DNA from: Gemmatimonadota bacterium | GTDB taxonomy: Bacteria > Gemmatimonadota > Gemmatimonadetes > Gemmatimonadales > GWC2-71-9 | Direction of reading: 5' to 3' | Assembly (NCBI GenBank): GCA_003222155.1 | Contig: QHUU01000063.1 | Location: 68,794 to 114,581 of the forward strand | DNA: 45,788 nt | Shown here: piece after piece, positions 39,514 through 45,788 of the stretch | Layout of the letters: each line of letters opens with the position of its first letter | Numbering within the stretch: the first letter of the stretch is position 1 | Made by a program: the position numbers and the translations under genes | The notes under the pieces: generated by a model | The model's database searches: none | The model's input: only the letters and a program-made list of their open reading frames with translations | What the model was told of the DNA's origin: nothing

Positions 39514-41030
39514 GCGCCCTCGCTCAGCACCGGCCTCGCGTGCTTGCCGCTTGGCAGGCGCGGCAGCTCGGTACGCGCCTCGAGGTGGGCCGGCCGGAGG
39601 TGACGCGGCAGCTCCGCCTGGCAGTAGCCCTGGAGGCGCTCGAGCGACCCCCCCGGCGCGAGCACGACGTGCGCGATCAGGCGATTGCCGACGGCGGGAT
39701 CGGGCTCTCCCGTCACGACGGCTTCGACGATTTCGCCCGAGGCATACAGCGCGCCGGCAACCTCGTCGGGGCTGACGCGATGGCCGAGCACCTTGAGGAG
39801 GCGGTCCCGGCGGCCTACGTAGTAGATGAAGCCCTCTGGGTCACGGCGGACCAGATCCCCCGAATACACGACACGCTCCGCGTCCGGGGTGCCCTTGGGC
39901 CGGAGCGGATGGGGTCGGTACACGCGCGCGGTGGCGGCAGGATCGTCCCAGTAGCCGAGGCCCACGGTCGGGCCGCGATGCACCAGCTCACCGATCTCAC
40001 CGGGCGCGGCGGGAGTGTCATCCTCGCGCAGCACCAGGATCTCGGCGCCCGGGATGGGGCGGCCGATCGAGTCCGGCCGCCGGTCCACCTCCTCCGGCGG
40101 CAGATACGTGCTGCGAAACGCCTCCGTGAGACCGTACATGAGGAAGAGCCGCGCGTGCGGCTGGGCCTGCCGCAACGCCCGGACTGCATCGCTCGGGAGC
40201 GAGCCTCCGGTGTTCGTCATCGTCCGCAGGGCAGGGAGCGGGGACCGGAAGTCCGCCGCGGTCAGGAGCTGCAGCCAGAGCGGCGGCACCGCCGCCAGCA
40301 CGGTGACCGCCGACGCCCTCAGCGCGGCGGCGACGTGTTGCGGAACCGACGAGCGCTCGACGACGAGGGTGGCGCCGGTGGCCACCGCGCACAGCAGTTG
40401 ATTACACCCGTAGTCGAAGCTGAAGGGCAGCAGGCTCGCGATCCGGTCGGCGCTCGTGATACCGAGATAGCCGATGACGGCGCGAGTGCCGGCCCAGAGA
40501 TTCGCATGGCTGAGCGTGACCCCCTTCGGCAGCCCCGTCGAGCCGGACGTGTAGATCAGCTCCGCCACGTCCGACCCTACGCGCTCCACCGGCTCGAGCG
40601 ACGCGGCCGGCGGCAGCGTTTCGACCAGCAAGGGCGTGGCTTCGGCGTCGAGCGGCCGCGGCTGCCTGGTGAGCAGCCGCCCGGTGGTGACGAGCGCGCG
40701 GGCGCCCGCATGCCGCAGGACATGCTCCACCTGGAGGGGGCGCAAGGTCTCATTCACGTTCACGACCACCGCGCCCGCGGCGAGGGCGCCGAAGAACGCG
40801 GCCGCGGCGTCGGCTCCCCGTTCCAGGAAGACGGCGGCACGGTCGCCGGGCTCGACGCCGGCAGCCTGGAGGGCACGCCCGATCGCGGCCGCCCGGGCGA
40901 CGAGCGCGGCATAGGTGGTCGTGGCGCCGCGCTCGGACACGGCCGCACGGTCACCCACTCGGGCAGCCGTGTCCCACAGCATCCACGCGAAGTTGGGGTT
41001 CAAATCAGCGGACGTTCGCAAGGCGCCCAA
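39510..41030 (-). CDS. AMP-forming acyl/aminoacyl ligase (adenylation enzyme, DltA-like size)
   Basis: A 506-residue member of the ANL superfamily that would adenylate a carboxylate and load it on the carrier protein. Motifs in order: the P-loop-like YTSGSTGLPKGVTLSH (about residues 160-175), YGLTEAFRSTYLP (A5), GELVHRGPTVGLGYW, YSGDLVRRD (Asp of A7, about 395), GRRDRLLKVLGHRVSP (A8 hinge, about 408-423), and the catalytic Lys in LPSGKHARPVL (about 497). It is free-standing, like DltA or the exosortase-A-associated ligases. Start uncertain: TTG at 41030, later TTG codons, or ATG at 40982, none with a good ribosome-binding site. It is the first gene of the four-gene operon. Confidence 0.9.
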   Translation of the reverse strand: MGALRTSADLNPNFAWMLWDTAARVGDRAAVSERGATTTYAALVARAAAIGRALQAAGVEPGDRAAVFLERGADAAAAFFGALAAGAVVVNVNETLRPLQVEHVLRHAGARALVTTGRLLTRQPRPLDAEATPLLVETLPPAASLEPVERVGSDVAELIYTSGSTGLPKGVTLSHANLWAGTRAVIGYLGITSADRIASLLPFSFDYGCNQLLCAVATGATLVVERSSVPQHVAAALRASAVTVLAAVPPLWLQLLTAADFRSPLPALRTMTNTGGSLPSDAVRALRQAQPHARLFLMYGLTEAFRSTYLPPEEVDRRPDSIGRPIPGAEILVLREDDTPAAPGEIGELVHRGPTVGLGYWDDPAATARVYRPHPLRPKGTPDAERVVYSGDLVRRDPEGFIYYVGRRDRLLKVLGHRVSPDEVAGALYASGEIVEAVVTGEPDPAVGNRLIAHVVLAPGGSLERLQGYCQAELPRHLRPAHLEARTELPRLPSGKHARPVLSEGA

Positions 41031-41168
41031 GGTTCAAACAGGTGCGGGCGCCTGCTGCAACCCTCGTTCCGAGTGGGAGCAGGGCGACAAGTGAGTCGCC
41101 GCGGCGCCGCGGCGAGGCGTGCACGCCACACGTTCTGATGGTGGCGCAACACCTCCCTCGCCGTCCCG

Positions 41169-41633
41169 TTACGAGCCCGAACGTCTCGGGTAAGAGGGTC
41201 GAAGAGGTCCTGGAGGGCCATGTCGTGAGGCGGCCATCCACGCACTCACGCCCCGCAGATATCCTGCGGGAATGCTCACCTTGCTCAGGTCGTCAACCCC
41301 AGCCCACACATGCTCTCGATGCTCGCCGCTGATGCGCACGGTTGCATCGGGGGCGATCGGTAAGCATCCGTATGCGACGATGAAAACATGTACGTCGGGA
41401 GCAATCGCGTAGACCCATACATCGACGAGTGGTCCTACTTCGACAACCAATCCGGTCTCTTCCCTGATTTCGCGCCTGAGGCACTCCTCCGGCGTTTCGT
41501 TTAGCTCGAGCTTGCCGCCTGGGAGCTCCCACTCGTTCCGGTCGTTCTTGAGGAGTAGCACCGCTTGTTCGCGCAACACGACGCCCTTGATCGAAATCGG
41601 AAAGCGGAACGCCATGTTGTCGCGGGGGTGCAT
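41169..41633 (-). CDS. NUDIX hydrolase
   Basis: A 154-residue NUDIX domain protein that hydrolyses a nucleoside-diphosphate-linked compound. The NUDIX box is complete (GKLELNETPEECLRREI and REETGL, about residues 40-63: Gx5Ex7RExxEExG). The rest has the expected mixed beta/alpha fold, with the DVHVFIVAYGCL strand and EHREHVWAGVDDLSKVSIP. The C-terminal 20 residues (Pro/Arg/Ser-rich) are probably a disordered tail. An internal ATG at residue 7 is an alternative start. It precedes the ligase gene by about 140 bp on the same strand; those bases (41031-41168) hold nothing I can name. Confidence 0.92.
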   Translation of the reverse strand: MHPRDNMAFRFPISIKGVVLREQAVLLLKNDRNEWELPGGKLELNETPEECLRREIREETGLVVEVGPLVDVWVYAIAPDVHVFIVAYGCLPIAPDATVRISGEHREHVWAGVDDLSKVSIPAGYLRGVSAWMAASRHGPPGPLRPSYPRRSGS

Positions 41634-41713
41634 GGCTCTATCTCACCCGTAGCGCCGTAACTAACAATGACCGCCCAGCAGGACCGCGAGCAGCCACGCC
41701 GCCGCACGACGAG

Positions 41714-44116
41714 TCACGGCATCACCGACACCGAGTTCGAGTAGGGCTGGTAGCTCGCGTTCGTGATGTTCACCGTCCCCGTCCCGGGCGCGACGGCCTT
41801 GACGTAGAAGTAGCCCGTGCCCTGGTTCTTGGCCGCGACGGTGATGGTGCCGATGACGCCGCTCGCACTGGTGAACACGATGTTACCGTTCGGCGCCAGC
41901 GTGAACGTAGTGGCGACGTCCGCCAGCCGGCCCTCCCCGGCTTGATCGTCCACTTGTAGCGAGACCTGGGCCGAATCCCCCTGCCGCAGCGCGCTCGGCC
42001 ACCCCCAGAGGACCACAGTTCCGGGACCGACCCTCACCGGCAGCGTGTCGGGGAGCCAACCGTTCGCCGTGGCGACCACCGTGTCCACGCCCGCCGTGAG
42101 TCCGTGGAGCGCGACCGGCCCCGATGGCCCCGTGCTGAACAGCGTGTCGATGGGGTGATCGAGCGTGGCCACGGCGGACGCCGTGTGGCTCAGCGAGACC
42201 ACGAGGTCCGTCGGGATCCGGCCCTCGAGAAACACGGCGTCCGACCAGAACTGCCCGATGCCCAACAGCATCACCGAATCCGAGAACACCAGGCGCTTCG
42301 GCACGATCACCACGGTGGCGGAGGTCGCGGTGCCGTAGTGATAGTAGGCGGAGCGCGGATCCGTCGCAGTGATCGTCACATTGCCCGGCGCATTGAACGA
42401 GAGGTGCGCCGTCCCCGATGGGCCCTGACCCGCGGGGATCGTGAGGGTGGTCGAATCGAGCGACGCGATACTCGGGTTCGACGACACGATGTCGGCGGTC
42501 ACATTCTCGATAGGGGCGCCGGCGCCCGAATAGCTGAGCGCGTCGAGCGAATCGCCCGCACCCACCACCACGTCGCCCGGGGGCTCGCCGGGATAGTGCG
42601 GGATGCCCGACACCGGGGCCCCGACGCCGAACTGGGGACGGGTGACCCGCACAGTCACCGCGGTGGGCTCGTGGCGGTATGCGGTCGCGATGATGGTAGC
42701 CACGCCGCTCGTATCTCGTCCGGTGAAGACGAGGGGCGGGCCGCCGGTCGACCCCACCGGCATGGTCAGGGTCGCGGGCGATTCGATGAGCGCGGTCGTG
42801 TCGTTCACGGCGACGTGCACCACCAGCGGCGCCCCTGTCACCGTGCGGTCGACTCCCAGATCGATCGAGCGCCGCTGCCGCATGCCGAGCGCGATGGTAT
42901 CCCGCACCACGGAGAGGAAGAGCGGCGGAAAGCTCACCGACACGGGCCCGCTCGTGTCGGGCGGATACCGGCCGGCCGAGTCCGTGAACACGACCCGCGC
43001 GGTGCCGTGACTCGCCCAGGTCACGACGCTGGCGGTCGCGTAGGCCCGGGCGGGCACATGGATATAGGCCGAGTCGGGATGGATGACCGCGGTGTCGGTG
43101 GCGGACACGTGGACGGTGAGCGGCGCGAACGTCGACCCGAACGCGCCGAGCGAGTCCCCGATGTCCACCTCGACGCGCGAGGGACGGTCGTCCGTCCGGG
43201 CGCCCGACGGTATTGCGGAGAGCAGGAACTTGGGCGTCGTCACCCGCAGGGTCACCGAATCGCTCAGGACGTCGCAGGCGATGACGCGCACCAGCGCGGT
43301 CCCGGGCACGAGCCCGTCGACGTCCGTCCCGGGCGGGACCTGGTACCCAAGCGGTACGGCGACAGCCGCGACCGGCAGTCGAGCGACGGCGGAGTCGCTC
43401 GACTGGAAGTGCAGCGTAATGGGCGCACCAGTGGTGGTCATGGCCCGTGGTGTGAGCACGGCGAGCTGCGTCGCGCCGATCACGATCGTGCTGAAGGGCG
43501 TGTTCCCCACCTGGAAGACGGGCGCGGCGTCGATCCGAAAGACGTTCGGTGTCGAGACGCCCTCGGCTGTGGCCACGATCGTGTCGAGCCCCGCCGCGCG
43601 TGGCGAGAGCAGGAAGGTGGAGTCGATCGTGGCGCGCGCGGGGGCGCGCGACACGAGCGTCACGCTCACGTGATGGGCCACGGGCGTCCCGCCCGAGTCC
43701 ACGGCGACCGCCGTGAGCCCCACCGGGCACGCACGATAGGCGAGCAGGGGTGTGACCCTGACCTGCGCCGTCTGCTGGCGGACGACGATCACCGCCGAAT
43801 CGCGCGTCCCGCCCAGTTCGAACACGCGTACCACCGCGCTCCCCTCGGCCCGGGCGAACGCGACGAATGTGTCGGGGGCCACGAGCGTGCCCGAGAGCAC
43901 CGTCGTGTCGCTCACTCTCCAGCGATAGATCCCGGCGGTGGTATCGCTCGACGTCCGGGAGGTCGCCGCCAACCGGACCGCCTCGCTGATGAACTTGAGG
44001 CTATCGAGGTGGGGCGCCAGGCTGGTCGCCGTGATCGACGATTGATTCGGTCCGGCGCTCTCGTGGCTGCAGCCGAGCGCCACCGCGAGCAGGCCGGCTG
44101 CCAGGGTGCGTTTCAT
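41714..44116 (-). CDS. large exported lipoprotein with Ig-like (Big_2-type) repeats
   Basis: An 800-residue surface or periplasmic protein. The lipoprotein signal is short and clear (LLAVALGCSHESAGPN, Cys at about residue 16). The mature protein is nearly all beta-strand, with repeats of the bacterial Ig-like pattern, recognisable as ...TVRVTRPQF..., ATIIATAYRHEPTAVTVRV and TLTIPAGQGPSGTAHLSFNA: alternating hydrophobic strands, Gly/Asp turns and Ser/Thr-rich loops. I count at least six such units, several degenerate. No catalytic domain is visible; an adhesion or surface-structural role is the usual guess. Its ATG overlaps the stop of the RCC1 protein gene upstream (ATGA), so the two are co-translated. 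Confidence 0.8.
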   Translation of the reverse strand: MKRTLAAGLLAVALGCSHESAGPNQSSITATSLAPHLDSLKFISEAVRLAATSRTSSDTTAGIYRWRVSDTTVLSGTLVAPDTFVAFARAEGSAVVRVFELGGTRDSAVIVVRQQTAQVRVTPLLAYRACPVGLTAVAVDSGGTPVAHHVSVTLVSRAPARATIDSTFLLSPRAAGLDTIVATAEGVSTPNVFRIDAAPVFQVGNTPFSTIVIGATQLAVLTPRAMTTTGAPITLHFQSSDSAVARLPVAAVAVPLGYQVPPGTDVDGLVPGTALVRVIACDVLSDSVTLRVTTPKFLLSAIPSGARTDDRPSRVEVDIGDSLGAFGSTFAPLTVHVSATDTAVIHPDSAYIHVPARAYATASVVTWASHGTARVVFTDSAGRYPPDTSGPVSVSFPPLFLSVVRDTIALGMRQRRSIDLGVDRTVTGAPLVVHVAVNDTTALIESPATLTMPVGSTGGPPLVFTGRDTSGVATIIATAYRHEPTAVTVRVTRPQFGVGAPVSGIPHYPGEPPGDVVVGAGDSLDALSYSGAGAPIENVTADIVSSNPSIASLDSTTLTIPAGQGPSGTAHLSFNAPGNVTITATDPRSAYYHYGTATSATVVIVPKRLVFSDSVMLLGIGQFWSDAVFLEGRIPTDLVVSLSHTASAVATLDHPIDTLFSTGPSGPVALHGLTAGVDTVVATANGWLPDTLPVRVGPGTVVLWGWPSALRQGDSAQVSLQVDDQAGEGRLADVATTFTLAPNGNIVFTSASGVIGTITVAAKNQGTGYFYVKAVAPGTGTVNITNASYQPYSNSVSVMP

Positions 44117-45788
44117 CTCTGGCCGCTGACCACTACCGGGGTGGGTTGGTCGGTGGTGGCGCCGTTGCCGAGTTGCCCTTCCAGCCCGCGTCCCCAGCAA
44201 TAGATCAGCCCGGTCGTGGTGAGCCCGCAGATGTGAGCGTTGATGCCATTGGCGCTCAATGACGTGAACGTCAGTCCGCCGAGGACCGGGGCGGGCGTGG
44301 TTTGCGCCACGTAGGGGGGCACCCCCGTCCCGAGCTGTCCACCACCCCAGCAGTAACCCGCGCTCGCCGTCGTGACGCCGCAGGTGACCGACCCTCCGGC
44401 GGTGAGTGACGTGAACGTGAGCCCGCCCGCGACCGCCGTGGGCGTCCCGGTGCCGTACGTCACGCCGTCGCCCAGCTGGCCCACGAAGTTCGAGCCCCAG
44501 CAGTAGGCGGCGCCGGTCGCGTCGACGGCGCAAGTATGCTCGCCCCCGGTCGTCACGGACCCGAGGCTCAGCCCGCCCGCGACCGGACCCGGAACGTTCG
44601 GCGGCCCGTCACTCCGGCCCAGTTGACCACCCAACCCCTGACCCCAGCAGGAGCCCGTCCCCGTGGTCGTGATCGCGCAGGTGTGGGCTCCGGGATCACC
44701 GCGTCCCGCGCTGATCGCCGTGAAGGTCAGGACGCTCGAGAGGGGGACCGGGGTGGCGCGGTTGACGTACGTGTCGTCGCCCAGCTGGCCCCGGTCGTTC
44801 AGCCCCCAACAGTACGCCGCGCCGCTGGTGCTGATCGCGCACGTGTAGTCATGGCCCGCGCTGATCGATGAGAAGGCGATGGCTCCGGACACCTGGACGG
44901 GAGCGGGCGCAAAGGTGGTCGTCGAGCCGCTGCCCAGCTCGCCCTCCGAGACTCGGCCCCAGCAGTACGCGACCTGATCGGTCGTGACGCCGCACGTGTG
45001 GCGGACCCCGGCACTCACCGAGGAGAATGCCAGACCGCCGAACACGGGAGACGGGATCGTCTGGTAGTCGCTCCCGGGAGTGTTGTTGCCCAACCGGCCG
45101 TCCAGCTGCCACCCCCAGCAATAGGCGGCGTGGCGCGTCGTGACACCGCACGTGTGGCTGTCACCCGCGCTCACGGATGTGAAGACGACGTATGCCCGAA
45201 CCGTCTCGGAATCACTTTGCGGGTCCTCGAACGGAAATACCGGGTCCGATGTCGCCGTGATGACGGCGGGACCGAGGGCCACGCTCCGCACGCGACCGGT
45301 GGAATCCACCGCCACGACGCCGGGTGCCGAGCTGGTCCAGGTGACTCGTCGGCCAGACATGAGATTACCGGCCGCGTCGCGCAGCTCGGCGGTGAGCCTC
45401 AGCGTGTCACCGGATTCCACGCCCGCGGGCCTCGGGGAGATGGTGACGGACGCCACGCCGCTCGAGAATTGCCAGTCCCCGGCGAACGCGAAGGTGTGCC
45501 CACCCTGTTGTGTGGTGCAGGAGAGCGTGCCGACCGCCGCGTTGATCGGATCACCGCCGACACGCCCTTGATACCGGCACCCCGGCATGCCGAACTCGAT
45601 GGTGGTCCCGGTCACCTGGCCCGAGATCGTGCTCGAGCCGGAGTTGTCCGTCGAGCCGGCCGGTCCGAAGCAGGTTCCTGTCTGTGTGACGGTGCCCGTG
45701 AAACTCGCCCCGGATTGGGCGATTGTAATCGTCCCCCGGTCGCTGCAGCTGATCGCGTCGGCTTGGTCGGCAAGCGTTTCCCGGAAGA
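44113..45788 (-). CDS. RCC1-repeat protein with an Ig-like domain, 5' end beyond the window
   Basis: The frame is open to the right edge, so the N-terminus is missing; about 558 residues are visible. Before the repeats comes a region of beta strands and two cysteines, then an Ig-like domain (SGDTLRLTAELRDAAGNL, TWTSSAPGVVAVDS). Seven RCC1-type repeats follow, each with the pattern HTCxxxxxxxAYCWGxxxxGQLG (for example HTCGVTTDQVAYCWG, DYTCAISTSGAAYCWG, HICGLTTTGLIYCWG), which would complete one seven-bladed propeller. Each blade has two cysteines spaced about 11 residues apart, so disulfides are likely in an exported protein. The GTG at 45615 is not the start, because coding sequence continues before it. 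Confidence 0.85.
   Translation of the reverse strand, partial: FRETLADQADAISCSDRGTITIAQSGASFTGTVTQTGTCFGPAGSTDNSGSSTISGQVTGTTIEFGMPGCRYQGRVGGDPINAAVGTLSCTTQQGGHTFAFAGDWQFSSGVASVTISPRPAGVESGDTLRLTAELRDAAGNLMSGRRVTWTSSAPGVVAVDSTGRVRSVALGPAVITATSDPVFPFEDPQSDSETVRAYVVFTSVSAGDSHTCGVTTRHAAYCWGWQLDGRLGNNTPGSDYQTIPSPVFGGLAFSSVSAGVRHTCGVTTDQVAYCWGRVSEGELGSGSTTTFAPAPVQVSGAIAFSSISAGHDYTCAISTSGAAYCWGLNDRGQLGDDTYVNRATPVPLSSVLTFTAISAGRGDPGAHTCAITTTGTGSCWGQGLGGQLGRSDGPPNVPGPVAGGLSLGSVTTGGEHTCAVDATGAAYCWGSNFVGQLGDGVTYGTGTPTAVAGGLTFTSLTAGGSVTCGVTTASAGYCWGGGQLGTGVPPYVAQTTPAPVLGGLTFTSLSANGINAHICGLTTTGLIYCWGRGLEGQLGNGATTDQPTPVVVSGQR

Noticed and set aside
37076-41030. Similar short motif (Asp/Asn-Pro-Asn-Phe-Gly/Ala-Trp) at the N-termini of the AsnB-like protein and the ligase
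   Set aside because: Only about six residues match in otherwise unrelated folds; probably chance.
41000-41221. 73-residue Cys/Pro/Arg-rich ORF upstream of the ligase, as a possible RiPP precursor
   Set aside because: Third-position GC is not raised, there is no ribosome-binding site, it overlaps the NUDIX and ligase genes, and the leader/core plan of known precursors is missing.
45613-45615. GTG as the start of the RCC1-repeat protein
   Set aside because: The frame stays open and strand-like to the window edge, with Cys, Gly and Thr patterns continuing, so the gene begins outside the window.

Overview
The window is a gene-dense, GC-rich bacterial chromosomal segment. Many genes start with GTG or TTG and about a dozen pairs overlap as ATGA or GTGA. 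The mix fits a Gram-negative soil or sediment bacterium, and my best guess is Gemmatimonadota or a close relative. Supporting content includes an Omp85-type barrel, an RND efflux pump with outer-membrane channel, a pseudopilin, futalosine-pathway menaquinone synthesis (MqnD), exported Ig-like and RCC1-like proteins, and exported proteins whose signal peptides often end in Ala-Gln. The taxonomic call is inference. No rRNA, tRNA, CRISPR array, phage or transposase gene was seen.

Layout. 1-4 kb: two small hypothetical genes, a short-unit inverted repeat array, a probable structured ncRNA with its own promoter and terminator, a NodB-type polysaccharide deacetylase and a UPF0104 membrane protein. 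3.9-7.4 kb: a five-gene minus-strand run (AraC-type regulator, lone receiver, MerR-type regulator, LemA, M48 protease). 7.5-9.6 kb: a tiny putative lipoprotein facing a TPR protein, then a GspH-like pseudopilin with a structured 3' tail ending in a strong terminator. 9.7-14.4 kb: YceI, an NAD-binding sugar-epimerase-like protein, an HD-GYP response regulator, MqnD and a zinc-ribbon/TPR protein. 14.4-17.7 kb: two glutamine synthetases of different subclasses in tandem, with a recognisable promoter, palindromes and repeat hairpins around them. 17.7-20.3 kb: a four-helix-bundle (S23-like) protein, a lipoprotein and an Omp85-like barrel. 20.2-27.1 kb: a complete RND efflux operon (adaptor, pump, channel) followed by marR and doxX. 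27.2-34.4 kb: DUF1207 and membrane proteins, then a plus-strand run with a MarR-like protein, a sulfocyanin-like cupredoxin, an isoprenylcysteine-methyltransferase-like protein, an IorA/IorB-like molybdenum oxidoreductase and a triple-VanZ membrane protein. 34.4-36.7 kb: a sugar isomerase/epimerase and a Gfo/Idh/MocA oxidoreductase. 36.7-41.0 kb: a tight minus-strand operon (adenylating ligase, aminotransferase, asparagine-synthetase-like protein, carrier protein). 41.2-45.8 kb: a NUDIX hydrolase and two large exported proteins, the last one truncated by the window edge.

The most interesting parts are: (i) the free-standing ligase/carrier/aminotransferase/AsnB-like operon, which looks like a small uncharacterised pathway for a carrier-bound amino-acyl group; (ii) the roughly 430-nt candidate ncRNA, which matches no family I recognise; (iii) four intergenic loci built from short tandem units (8, 9, 10 or 13 nt), three of them clear inverted arrays, with unrelated unit sequences; (iv) the glutamine synthetase pair, whose second member starts flush against one of those hairpins. 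None of these could be tested by search here.
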